This document shows, piece by piece, positions 24,817-36,637 of a stretch of 64,000 bases of DNA. Made by a program: the position numbers and the translations under genes. The number at the start of each line of letters is the position of its first letter. Position 1 is the first letter of the stretch. The notes below the pieces were generated by a model, which was given only the letters and a program-made list of their open reading frames with translations, was not told the DNA's origin and did not search any database. The stretch is from Ottelia alismoides (taxonomy: Eukaryota > Streptophyta > Magnoliopsida > Alismatales > Hydrocharitaceae), in assembly GCA_037367405.1 (NCBI GenBank), contig JAZKJV010002322.1, forward strand, positions 1 through 64,000, read 5' to 3'.

Positions 24817-26160
24817 ATTTTGCCATTCACTTCATTGTTCATATCCACTGCATTCATTTCATTTTTCTCATATTTATTTATTGTTTTTCTTACACAATTT
24901 CTTTTCTTTTTCTTGCGAGGGCCCGCGGAGTGAAGGAGGCGCTCTTAGGAGAGCCGAAGCACTCAAGCGACGTGGAGGCGGCTTGATTCTTCACCAAGCC
25001 GCAGGATAGCGTGAGAAGAGGAGAAAGAATTGAACAAAAATAAAAAGAAAGAGAGAGAGAGAGAGAGAGTTTCCTTTTCTATTTGAACTCTGTAAAAGGA
25101 CATTCATTTGTTGCGGGGTCTGTTTCGCCCAAGTGTCGGTGCACTTGGGGGACCTCACCGGTTTTGCTTTCATCACCTTTATTTTTCTTTGTTTCTCGCG
25201 GATTTCATGAGCTACCTCTTGATTGCTTTAATTAGTTTGCTTGAGTCAGGTAATTAATTAGATCCAAACACCATAAACAAGAAATTTCTGTGCCTATAGA
25301 GTAGAGCGTAAATTGGACTTAGCCAAGTTAACTTGTTTTCCCTGTTAATAGAAGCTATCATCTAGGACGGTTCACTATGCATTTTCATATAGGATAGTTT
25401 ATTTAAATTCTGCGCGGATCACTTGCATGTAGAGTGCTGGCGACAAGGTACGCATCTCTAACCCCTGCATGCATCATTGTTTTTAATCATGCATTGACAT
25501 TTCCGATATCCTTCCTTGTTTTCACTCATATAATTTAAAAAGGAAATTGAAAACTTGGTAGGTGATTCTTTGAAAATATTTTAAACCAAGTGATAACTGC
25601 TAAAACTAGGACAGCAAAAGAAAACTCGACCCTAAAAAAACCAGGAAAATTATTGTTTTGGGTAGAGTAACCCCCTCATCATTTGGTTTGCTTGAGCGAG
25701 AGAGCGACCCGCACACTAGGATAGAGCCACGCCCGAACTCTTTTCAGACTACTATCTTGGTTTAGTCGTTCTCTAGTGAGGATCTCTCCCGTAGCCGGTA
25801 AAGTGGCCCGTGACTTCCTTAACAGATTGAATTGATCAGGTAGCTGGTAAACAGTCCGCAATTCATACTGGCTGGGAAAGATCTAACTTTGAGATTAGGC
25901 CAGTCTTTTGAGAGCATTGGGTTCTTAATAGCTTGCTTTTAACCACTCTGATATATTGTATTCTCACCAAACTCTAAAATTGACAAGATAATTGACCGAA
26001 CCTTCACGGTATTTACATTGAGTTGAGTTGATGAACTAGGGGTTTGTATTGTATTTGATTGCTTGCGTGCTTACTCGATCCTTCGGTGCATTTGCACCTT
26101 TTTCTCCATATCTTTTGACTTGACCGTCGTGCTCTCCCAATCTCGTCTTTTGTTTCGAAG
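24817..26160 (+). other. Family A leader, copy A3 (right palindrome arm)
   Basis: Plus-strand leader with (GA)n 25052-25071, a hairpin CCCAAGTGTCGGTGCACTTG near 25128, and the block ending CTTTTGTTTCGAAG directly before the ATG, a possible splice acceptor. No gene seen. Confidence 0.55.
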
Positions 26161-27968
26161 ATGGCCGACTGGAGTTATTTTAATCCGATCTTCACGGATA
26201 CCTCTACTCTCTAGACGATCCACCTTCGTTTTTCCAGGAGGACTTTCCTCCTGATTTTTGTGCATATCCGTCTAACCCATTATTTCAGGAATCGGAGGAC
26301 TTTGATTTTTACCCACCCTCATTCAACCCACTTGATCATGGGATTTTGGAGTCACCTTTCTTGATTTCCACACTTGAGACGTTGAACCAGATGATGGAGC
26401 ATATGAATTCGAGGATTAGCAATTTAATTAACATAAATACGAGCCAGAATGTTGCTCCACTATTTGAGGATGTTGATTCACTTGAGGATAATCATGAGAG
26501 CTTGCAATCACCCAAAATACAAAAAAATGAGAAAATACAAAAAGATTCTGGGAGACACATTATTGATTCATTTTGTGAGGAGAGGGCCCAAATGCATGAT
26601 CATTTACCCACACATATATTCACATCATGTCCCAATCGTGACCCCGAGGATGCCACTATATATCTTGGCAATCCTTGTGTAAATGTTGATTCCGACCTCC
26701 TCCCTTGTATGGAGGAGGTCCAAAATTTCAAAAAAATGTTGATTGAACCCTAAGTGTTGGCCACCATTCACGAGATTATTAAAGCCCCACTTCAACAAGC
26801 CATGACAGATTTATCTACTCCTCAACACAAGAAAAGAAAGCGAAGGAGAAGATCTGAGTGTCACATCTTGACCATGGCCACTGCCTACGCCATCTCTCAG
26901 CATCCATATTTTAAGAAAGGGAACACTGCCAAACCTCTTGTGAGTTGCTCCATATCTGACTATTCGTGTGATAACGCTCTCCTTGACGGCGGTTCTTCAA
27001 TCAATATAATACCCTTCTCTATGGTACAGTCTCTTCATCTTGGGCCTCTCAAGAAAACCAGGATGATAGTTCAATTTGCTGATGGATCTATCAAGAGGCC
27101 GAAGGGTATTCTATAAAACGATGTCATTCTTATTCAGGGCATGAATTTCACTTCGGATTTTGTTGTAATGCCCATGGAGACAACCACCCCTGTGGAGCAC
27201 CCTCCAATCATCCTGGGACGGCCTTTCCTCGCCTCTGTAGGAGCCGTTATTGATTATGGTTCAGGAGAGATTCGCTTCCGTTCTGATGTAGGGAGCAATG
27301 TGTTGATCACTACACCCACTACCGACCAGAGACCTGCATCCCATGAGAGCCCACCTGTGTTAGCCAACCCCAAGGAACTTAACCTCGAGGATAATATCAG
27401 AGATTCTTGCTATATGTTGGATGATATGGAAACCCAAGAATTCCTCTTGAAGGAGGAAGACTCCGAAAGCATAGACCTTGGAGTTCCCCCTTCTGGTATG
27501 TGGAGATGTATTGATGACATCCGCGGGATATACACGATAGACACCCTAGAGCGGAAGGCAGAATCTGAGACTAGACAGGACGGACATGATTTGACTATTT
27601 TCACTAAGGAGTTCGTTCCTATTCACCCTGATGGAGATGAGACTGATCAGGCCAAATTTGATTTGATTGCTTTTATAAAGGATTTCAGGCCTTTTGATAA
27701 AGATGATGATCCAGTAGAGGCTCGCCAGGCTGAAATTGATCATACTTTTTTAGATAATGATTTCGAGCCATTTTACTTTGATGTTTGCGAGACTTCCCAG
27801 GCCGGACATGACCATACTACTTCCGTAACCGGTTTAGGCCTGCACAATCTGAAACCACTGAGGATACATTCTTGGTCGGTCATACTCAGTTTATGTTAAT
27901 GATGATCCCAATATCGACCTACACCTTGTCAAATCCATACCTAGAAGGTTCGCTTTCGACCTTCTTAA
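26161..27968 (+). pseudogene. Family A protein with retropepsin-like segment, copy A3
   Basis: Plus-strand copy beginning MADWSYFNPIFTDTS (26161), frameshifted and stopped within 20 codons; it resumes at about 26346 (ETLNQMMEHMNSRISNL), stops at 26751 (TAA), continues with the basic patch KKRKRRRRSE, then the retropepsin-like loop ALLDGGSSINIIPFSMVQSL near 26970-27030, a stop near 27114, and PIILGRPFLASVGAVIDYG near 27205-27260. The acidic tail contains repeated Asp/Glu blocks and frameshifts near 27830; the conserved end near 27968 is also altered. It shows that the DGG version of the active-site loop is probably ancestral (copies A1 and A2 have DGS and DDG). Non-functional; same lack of RT and integrase. 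Confidence 0.75.
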
Positions 27969-28060
27969 CCTTTGTGCATCCACTCCTCTTGTATATCCTT
28001 TCGTTTTACTCTTTCTTTTCCTGTTTTATCATTGACCCCTTTTCCGTGTGTGTGTATATG

Positions 28061-28444
28061 CTATACTTAGGATGTGCTTTATCCTAAGTATGGGGGGTGA
28101 ACGATTTGTGTTGTTCATATTCGTCTTGTTCATCACTCTTGTTGTTGCCTATACTTAGGGATACTCTACCCTAAGTATAGGAAGGTGATGTTGTTCATAT
28201 CATGTCTTTTTATTTTTGAGTCTGTACATTCTCTTCATCGGTTTTCCCCTTTTGTACACTCCACTATACTTAGGATTACTTTATCCTAAGTATAGGGGGG
28301 ATCACCAACTTCTCTTCTTTTTATCTTTTTTTTAGTCATTATAGCATAGGGGTCTTTTCACTTTTCTATACTTAGCACGAGTTATGTCTTCCTTTTTCAC
28401 TCGCTGATCACTATGAGGACATAGTTCGAGCTAAGTACAGGGGG
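28061..28444 (+). repeat. Four-hairpin array with embedded PPT-like motifs, copy A3
   Basis: Hairpin 1: 28061-28097, CTATACTTAGGAT paired with ATCCTAAGTAT then GGGGGG. Hairpin 2: 28149-28182. Hairpin 3: 28264-28300, ending CCTAAGTATAGGGGGG. Hairpin 4: 28366-28444, a stem of about 23 bp (CTATACTTAGCACGAG... with ...CTAAGTACAGGGGG) and a loop of about 30 nt. All are in the sense strand between the stop codon and the PPT. Confidence 0.9.
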
Positions 28445-29934
28445 TGTCGTATATATTGTATATATACTTTAGACATAACTCGTACTTTTAAATACATTTA
28501 TTTGGGGGGTTATGTGTATAATTTTTAAAATCTACATGTGTAAAAAAACAAAAAAACAAAACAAAAAAAAACAAAACAAAAAAACAAACAAAAACAAAAA
28601 CAAACAAAAACAAAAACACAAAAATTAACACACATAAAAAATCTTGTACATATTTTACTAACCCTTTTTCCTTTTTATAAAAAAACTACAAAACCAAAAA
28701 TCTATAAAAATTTGCATCTCCATTTTCCTCCAAAAATCCATAAAAAGTTCAAAATTAGAAAATTGTTTAAAAAATGTTCTTTTCACATGTGCATCATTTC
28801 TTTCAAAAAAAACAACACTCTTTTCATTGTTCATATTTTGCATTTGCATGTGTATTTTTCAGGATAGTATTAACATTTAAACTATGTTTGGAATAAAATT
28901 GAAGAATGGAGCTTAGTTGACCTTAATCCACCTAATTCTCAGAGGAACTTCACCGAGAAATAGGATTTTAGAAGCTGTAGGTCTTTGACTTAATTCTTTA
29001 AGTTCTACATGACAATGTGCAGCGTTTGACTCTTAGTGTCTAACCTGGTCTCTTCATTCTAGGTATAACTCTGGAATAGGGAATCAATTTGTACTCTTGC
29101 ACTATGCACTTATCTCAACTCAGACGGGATGTTGGAAGACTGTGTGAGTTTCTTTTCTGGTAGCGTGGAAATCTAAAGACCAGAGTACGGGTTGAAATAA
29201 AGCTTCGGAAAAGGGATGGACGTCTGGGCACAATTTTTTCTAGGATCCCAAAAAAATGTACGGAAACAAAAAGATTCTATATCCATATGGGCACAATAAG
29301 AACCAAGCAGACCACCAAAAATCCAAATACAAAGAAGCCACTACCAAATAAATATCTGACCAAAAAGGTCCAAGCTTCAAGAAAACCTGCAGATCTTGGT
29401 GGAGACTCGGCTACACTGGCTAGCTTCACAAGGAGAGGTGACTATACTGGCCACCCTCCAGTTCTTTTCTCCTTCTTCTAACTTCTCCTCCAACTCGATT
29501 GTGAACATAGCGCGACGGACCTTAGAAGGAAATACCTGACTCCCCGAGGATGAGTTACTGGAGAGGAGATTTGCATGGTAGTCCGGCATTATGGATGGGA
29601 AGAGCTAAAACCTTTCACACACATGAGTCGATTGTTCAATGTTCATAGGGTGTGCATTGGGAAGATGATTGATCTAAGATGACATCTGAGCCGAAACTGT
29701 GACAATGATGTGTAGAATGAAGGCTGTCGATTTTAAAATTCTGAGTATCACAGAAGTTCTGACAGACTAATAATCCAAAGGTCCGACAAACCTCCAAACT
29801 ACAATTTTATGAAGATAAGTGTAATACTCAATATTGTCCTACTTTCTTTATTTTCTTTTTCTTTTTCTTTTTCTTTTTTTCTTTTTCTTCACTTATTCTT
29901 TCAAATAAGTGTTTGCTAAGGGACTAGCAAAGAT
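28445..29934 (+). other. Family A copy A3: 3' non-coding region
   Basis: After GTGTCGTATATATTGTATAT comes an A-rich run (28540-28620), then blocks conserved with family C: GACCTTAATCCACCTAATT (28919-28937), and near 29515-29560 the segment CTTAGAAGGAAATACCTGAC followed by CCCGAGGATGAGTTACTGGA. No credible coding sequence. Confidence 0.6.
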
Positions 29935-29948
29935 AAAGCATAGGGGGA
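29935..29948 (+). promoter_or_regulatory. Polypurine tract, family A
   Basis: AAAGCATAGGGGGA lies immediately before the LTR tip TGATGAATC. It resembles Tat/Athila-type PPTs and fixes the LTR start. Confidence 0.8.
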
Positions 29949-32900
29949 TGATGAATCTGTGATTCGTCATCTTTATTCATTTATTTTAGCTTAAAATCCC
30001 TTATAAAATCCATGCATATAACACTAACTTCATATTCTTACTAACTTGCATCTGTGTAAATATTGTACACTTCTTACTAATTTTAATCTAAAATAAATAA
30101 ATAAATAAAGGAAAAATAAAGAAAAGAAAATAAAAAAATGGAAGACTGTATATATGTAATAGATACAGGCTGACCCTAACCCCGAGAGAAGGTCAAGACT
30201 TGACCTGATCGACCAGGAATAAAGTAGGGGGAGATAGGGTCCTTAAGCAGAAAATCCAAAGAAATTGTGTGTGTGTGTGTGTGTTGTTGTTGTTGTAAAT
30301 ACGTCTCACTAATTTTGTGTATATCTGTATAAAACTGACACTAATTTATTTGTGCCTTAATTGACCTCAAATCAAATAATGTTCAAAACCAAAGTTGTAA
30401 ATAAAAATGTGTTCTAATTAATAAAAATAATTACACAATTAAATCATGTACAGAATAAAAGTAGCCACACTTGGAAAAAGCCACTAAGCACTAATTGAAA
30501 GACCAATTCTGGCTCCATATGAGCTCAAATTGAAACAATCTCACTTCCATTGGTTTCTAAATTAAATTATCTATAAAATGACTGTATTTTCATAATTTTT
30601 GGAGTTATGGTTGAAAAGTCGGTTTTCTGGGGTGGTTTGTGCAATTTTCTCATGTATTTTGTAAATATTGTAATTGTATATATTTGTAAATTATTCTTAC
30701 TAATTTTGAAAAATTAAAAATAAAAATAAAAATAAAAAAAGAAAAAGAAAAAAAGCTAATTTCCTCATTTACCCTTGTATATAATGTCATATATGTATAT
30801 AGTATATGTATATAGTTTCTATTTTTAATTAACCATCATAAAAAATAAAAAAATAACATTTTTTAATTCAAATAAATAAATGATGAAAATTCAAAAAAAT
30901 AGATAATTGTGTAAATACTTTTATCTCTTTTTATCTTTACCTCTTTTCAAATTTCATCTCTCTTATCTCTTTCACCAAAAAAATTAAAAATTCATTTTAA
31001 TTTTCATCTCTCTTTATCCAAAAAAATTCAAAAATTCATTTCAATTTTCATCTCTCTTTATCCAAAAAAATAAAAAATTCAAATTTCATTCTATCTTTTC
31101 TATTTATATGGCTGCTTCTCCCTCATTTCAACTTGATCAATCTTTAGAGAGAGGAGCCCGATCTCTGAGAGAAAATTTCGTCGAGGAAGTTGCCTAGTCT
31201 CTAAGCCGTCCGGTGACAACGAGTCGGTCTTGTCGAGGCGATCACGATCCTTTTCTGCTCCTAAGGTGAGATCCACATCTTTCTTATTTTTATCTAGGTT
31301 AATCGTAGTTTATTCTCGCATTTTTTATCTCGTTGTCATGTTTTTATTTATCTAGATCTTAAAATCCGCCACAATTTATTCTGCCACCAACTCGATTTTT
31401 CATCTCACTTTCTCGATCTCCACACATTCTATTTCTGTCGTCCACGATCTCTCAACTCCGGTCGCGTACGGTGGCTGGAGATCGGATTCGATTCTTCCAT
31501 TTTTCTACGGATCCCCATTCATTTTCCGATTTGTAAACAAATAAATAAAATAAAATTTGTTTTATTTTCTCTAACATTTATTTTGCATGATCATAAAAAA
31601 CAAAAAAATAATAAATAAAAACATGTAAATTTTTTTTATATTTTTTCTCTCTATTTTTCCAGATTTACAAAAAAATAATAAAAAAATAAAAAATATTTAT
31701 TCCTGTTTACATTACAAAAAAGGGAATGGCGCAGCAGGTCAGGCAGGTCATCACCCCCGCCGCCTGCGGACCCCTTTAGCAGCCCGAGTGAGCCACCCGC
31801 GCCTCCGCGCGCGCCAGCTCCGCGCGAGCACCTCCTCTCACGTCCTCTCCGTCCCTGACGGCCCTGCCTTCCACGCCTCCTCAGCCCTAGCATGCTCAAC
31901 CGCACGTCGTCTATCGTGCCTCTGCTTGGGCAACCGCTAGCATCGCCGCGCCTCCAGACGTGCGCGGCCCGGCAGCCCAGCCTTTCGTTCCTCCGCCGCC
32001 CACAGCTCCGCTGCCCCGCGCGTGGGAGAAGAAGGGGTGGGCGGTGGCCGACCTCTCCTCTTGTTGGTTCCATTTTGAAGATACGAAGAGAACAGAACCC
32101 TAGGATATTATTTTATTTGGGTAATTTACAACTTCTCCCTTTTATTTTGTTTCTTGTTGTTTCTTTATGCGAGAATAGTAAATATTTGCATATCAGCCCT
32201 ATTTCTCCAGACATCATCTTTGCAAGTGCTTTTCATTAAAATAAATGTTATTTGTGATCTAAAAATCTTGCAAAAATTATGCTATACTTCTGATGTGATT
32301 ATCTTCTTAGCATAAATTTTTTATTGCATTTTAATTTAATTTGATATTTTTAAAAAATCAAAAACACTGTCATTTTGTCTTGTTGAACTTCAAAATTTCA
32401 TAAAAATTCAAATATTGTTCCAAAAATTCCAAAAACATTAGGGTGGTTTTATTTCGATGTCTTTTAATTTCTGATCATTTTTCATGCATTAATTATTTAT
32501 ACAACCCCAAAAAAATGAAAACATAAAAAAATATTTTAAAAATCACAGAAAATTCTACAAAAATCCAAACATTATGATTTTAGTTTCTGTTTGTAGATAA
32601 TTGCTTCTAGTTTGTCTTAAAAATAACTATTAGGAGTTTTGGTTATCAAAATATTTTTAAGTTGCAAATTACTCCAGGCTATGCATATTCTCCCATTTTC
32701 TCACTGTTTGATTTTTAGAAAAATACAAAAACATCTAAAAATTCCACAACAATTCTCAAAAATATTTCAAAACTTTTAAAACCCAAAAATATTTTCTTTG
32801 AATTATTCTGAGTCTTTTTTATTAATTTAAAATTTACAAAAATAGTTGGTGTGCGTATTTTTAATCTTATGCATATTACTTCGTGTTATTTTTGAAAATA

Positions 32901-33228
32901 AAAAATTTGCAAAAATCGAAATTACTAAAAAAATTGAAAATAAAAAAATATACAAAAAATAGAATAAAAAATTAAAAAAATATTAAAAATTTTAAAAATC
33001 ACAAAAATCAAGGATAGTTGTCCTTTGAGATTCTTGTTTTCTCTTAATTAATTCTTGATTAATTGAATAACCCTCGGGATTTGTAGCCTCCCTGAGTTTG
33101 ACCCTGTCCGCTATACATGTTAATAAGTAGCAAAAAAATATTTTTTATTTATTATGGGATTTTTGAGGGTAGCAACGACACTAAAATTACCACTAATTTA
33201 TTCCGTCCTTGAGAAAAATGTGCGCAAC
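29949..33228 (+). repeat. Family A LTR A3, plus strand
   Basis: A 3,280-bp LTR from TGATGAATCTGTGATTCGTC to GTGCGCAACA. Gene-control landmarks in sense: TATA-like TATTTATATGG (31101-31111), pyrimidine/purine-rich leader GAGAGAGGAGCCCGATC, donor-like CTAAG|GTGAGATCC (31261-31274), then an AT-rich part, the GC-rich core (31735-32065; sequence not shared with other LTRs here), and a long AT-rich 3' part. The 140-codon minus frame over the core is compositional. It is followed by a primer site. Confidence 0.85.
31101..31109 (+). promoter_or_regulatory. TATA-like box of family A LTR
   Basis: TATTTATAT, conserved at the same place in LTRs A1, A4 and A5, about 160 bp before the conserved donor-like site. 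Promoter role is inferred. Confidence 0.45.
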
Positions 33229-33232
33229 AAAA

Positions 33233-33250
33233 TGGCGTCGTTGCCGGGGA
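33233..33250 (+). promoter_or_regulatory. Primer binding site, tRNA-Asp type
   Basis: TGGCGTCGTTGCCGGGGA, one mismatch from the complement of the plant tRNA-Asp 3' end, 4 bp after the LTR tip CAACA. Only about 40 bp of internal sequence follows before an oppositely oriented LTR begins. Confidence 0.85.
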
Positions 33251-33289
33251 AATAAAACAAAAAAAATCAAAAACCCCAAATTTTCGTGA

Positions 33290-36200
33290 TAGGTTTCTCG
33301 GACGATTGGAAATTAATGGAAAATTTTGTCGGCGTTGTTATCCCGAAAAACCCATGACAAACAAACAATATTTTTTATTTTTGCTACTTATTAACCTGTG
33401 TAGCGGACGGGTCGAACTCAGGGAGGCTACAAATCCCGAGGGTTATTCAATTAATCAAAGATCAATTAAGAGAAAACAAGAATCTCGAAGGACAACTATC
33501 CTTGGTTTTTGTGAATTTTTTATTTTTTTTTTCTTTCAAAATTTTTTATATATTTTCTGATTTTCAATTTTTTAGTGATTTTGATTTTGCAATTTTTTAT
33601 TTTCAAAAATAACCGAAGTAATATTCACAAGATCAAAAATACGCACACCAACTCTTTTTATAATTTTTCAATTTATCAAAAATGCTCAGAAAAATCTACA
33701 GAAAATGTTTTTAGGTTTTAAAAGTTCTAAAATTTCTTTGGAAATTTTCGTGGAATTTTCATATATTTTTTTTGTATTTTTCAAAAAATTCAAACAGTGA
33801 GAAAATGCGAAAATATGCACATCCTGGAGTAATTTGCAACTTAAAAATATTTAATGTCCAAAAGTCTTGGCAATTATTTTTAAGATAAACTAGAAGCAAT
33901 TATCTACAAATAGGAACTGAAATCACTATTTTTGGATTTTTGTAGAATTTTCTATGAATTTTAGACGATTTTTAATGTCTTTCAATTTTTTTTGGGTTTT
34001 ATAAAGAAATAATGCGTGAAAATTGGTCAGAAATTAAAAGACAATGAAATAAAACTACCCTAATGTTTTGGAATTTTTGGAACAATATTTGAATTTTTAT
34101 GAATTTTGGAATTTCAAACATGGAAAAATGATATGTTTTTGATTTTTTAATAATCATAAATGAAATCAAAATGCAATGGAAATTTTATGCTAGATAGATA
34201 TGCGCATCAGGAGCACAACATAATTTTCTCAGAATTTTTGAGCAATGAAAACTATCTATTCCAACCAAAATATCATGCACATTTAAAGTCTAGATAGCAG
34301 GGGCTGAAATGTAAATCTTTCAAATTTAAGTATCAGAATATAACAATAAATAAATGCAGGGGAGACTTTGTAAATTACCCAATAGAAACGTGCTCTGCAC
34401 GTGATTTGTTCTGGCAAGGGCACAGTTGTAATTTCAAAAACTTCTGGAGGTGTGAACGTAATTTTCTCAATTTTTTAATGGAAGCCCTAATTCCTTCTTA
34501 TTCTTTCGTTCAAATCAGGGCAAGGGGCACCACAGCGGCCCCGCCCCTCTTCTTCTCTCTTCTCACGCGGGCAGGCCAAGGGAGGCGTGATGGTGGCAAT
34601 GGCTGAAGGGGGCACTGCGATTGGTGGTCCACGTGCAGGGGGCGCGGTTACAGGGCAGCGCTGCCGCCGCTGCTAGAGGGGCGACCTCTGCGGCTGGACT
34701 CGATGGCAACGTGTGGTGGCGTGTACAGCAGATGCGAAGGCGATTGGCAATGGAAGAGTGCCGCCGTGGTGGGCGAGCTGCATGGTGGTTGTTCACGGGT
34801 CGCAGCCTCGTGTGGCGGTGCACGCGCGGAGGCACGGTAGTTCAAGGCAGCGGCGACGGAGGGCTGGCCAGGAGGAAGGGCGGGCGACGCATGGAGGGCG
34901 GCCATCCCCTCTCTCTCTCTCTCTTGTTTTTTTTAAATTTTTTTTTGTAATTGCAATGTAAATAGTAAAAAAAGGAAAACTTTTTTTTATAAATCCGAAA
35001 AATAAGAATTAAAAAAACGGATATAGATTTTTTTTAAATTTTTTATTTTTATTTTTTTGGTTGTTTTTTTAATGATCCTGCAAAACCAACGTTAGAGAAA
35101 AAGAAACAAATACTTTTTTATTATTTTTTATTTATTTATAAATTGGAAAATAAATCGGGATTCGATGAAAAAATGGAAGAATCGAATCCGATCTCTAGCC
35201 AATTTACACGGCCGGAGTTGAGAGATTGTGGACGATAGAATAGAACGCGTGGAGATCGAGAAAGTGAGACGAAAAATCGAGTCGAAGCGGATCAAAATCA
35301 TGATAATTTTTTTTGGATCTAGAAAAATAAAAATGATGATGGAATTAAAAAAATACGACAAAATAAACTACGATTAAATTAAGATAAAAATAAGAAGAAA
35401 AATGTGGATCTCACCTTAGGAGCAGAAAAGGACCGTGATCGCCTCGACAAGGCCGACTCACTGTCAACGGACGGCTTGGAGACTAGGCAACTTCCTCGAC
35501 GAAATTTTCTCTCGGAGATCGGGCTCCTCTCTCTAAAGATTGATCAAGTTGGATGAGGAAGAAGGAGCCATATAAATAGAAAAGAGATGAAATTTTAATT
35601 TTTGAATTTTTGAAATTTTTGGTGGAAGAGATATGAGAGATGAAATGAGAAATGAGATAAAATAAAAGAGAGATAAAATTATTTACAAAATTAACTAATT
35701 TTTTTTTGAATTTTCGTCACTTTATTTATTTGAATTAAAAAATGTTATTTTTTTATTTTTTTATGATGATTAATTAAAAATAGCAACTATATACATATAC
35801 TAAATACATATATGACACTATATACAAGGGTAAATGAGGGAATTAGCCTTTTTGTTTTTAAAAGCTTTAATTAATTTTTTTTATTTTTATTTTTATTTTA
35901 AATTATTAGTAAAAAAATTAAAAATATATACAAATACAATATGCACAAAATACATGGGAAAATTGCACAAACCACCCCAGAAAATTGACTTTTCAACCGT
36001 AAATCCAAAAATTATGAAAATACAACCATTTTAAAGATAATTTATTTTGGAATCCGATGGAAGTGAGATTGATTCAATTTGAGCTCATATGGAGCCGGAA
36101 TTGGTCTTTCAATTAGCGCTTAGTGGCTTTTTCCAAGTGTGGTTATTTTTATTCTGTACATGATTTCATTGTGCAATTATTTTTATTAATTAGAACTCAT

Positions 36201-36632
36201 TTTTATTTAAACTTTAGTTTTGAAAGTTATTTGATTTGAGTTCTATTAAGGCACAAATAAATTAGTGTCAGTTTTATACAGATATACACAAAATAAGTAA
36301 GTATTTATAACAACACACACATTTTTTTTATTTTCTGCTTAAGGACCCTTATCTCCCCCTACTTTATTCTTGGTCGATTAGGTCAAGTCTTGATCTTCTC
36401 TCGGGGTTTGGGTCAGCCTGTATACAGTCTTCCTTTTTTCTTTTTTTTTTCTTTTCTTTATTTTTCCTTTCTTTCTTTATTTATTTATTTTAGGTTAAAA
36501 TTAGTAAGAAGTGTTCAATATTTACACAGATGCAAGTTAGTAAGAATATGGAGTTAGTGTTATATACCAGTATTTTATAAGGGATTTTAAGCTAAAATAA
36601 ATGAATAAAGATGACGAATCGTAGATTCATCA
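33290..36632 (-). repeat. Family A LTR A5 (5' LTR of the outer element)
   Basis: Minus-strand start TGATGAATCTACGATTCGTC at 36632; the last few bases of its 3' tip are lost at a junction with a short inverted internal fragment near 33290. Its GC core (34545-34915) matches LTR A1, with the same GGTGGTCCACG and GAGGGCTGGCCAGGAGGAAG blocks, so A1 and A5 flank one insertion. Minus-strand donor-like site at plus 35405-35417. Confidence 0.85.
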
Positions 36633-36637
36633 AGTAC

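Larger units (their letters stand above)
16826..33289. repeat. Giant inverted repeat (imperfect palindrome)
   Basis: Left arm: LTR A2, hairpin array, protein and leader on minus (16826-24731). Right arm: the same order on plus (24817-33289). The 85-bp spacer 24732-24816 contains CGGAGGATCAGAAATT (24804-24819), identical to 6566-6581 inside the LTR 3' end. Arms differ by many substitutions and their LTR cores differ, so the palindrome is old or was made from two different copies. Confidence 0.75.
6549..36632 (-). mobile_element. Family A composite long-LTR element (30 kb, rearranged)
   Basis: The outer ends are family A LTRs in the same orientation (6549-9835 and about 33290-36632) with flanks AGTAT (6544-6548) and AGTAC (36633-36637), a 5-bp duplication with one mismatch; copia RT reads across when the block is removed. 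The two outer LTRs share the same GC core and so are the pair of one insertion. Between them lie three copies of the internal region (two minus, one plus) and two more LTRs (truncated minus 16826-19552; plus 29949-33228). The middle forms a giant inverted repeat. How the extra copies arose (auto-integration, template switching or recombination) is unresolved. No RT, RNase H or integrase is seen in any copy. Confidence 0.75.
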
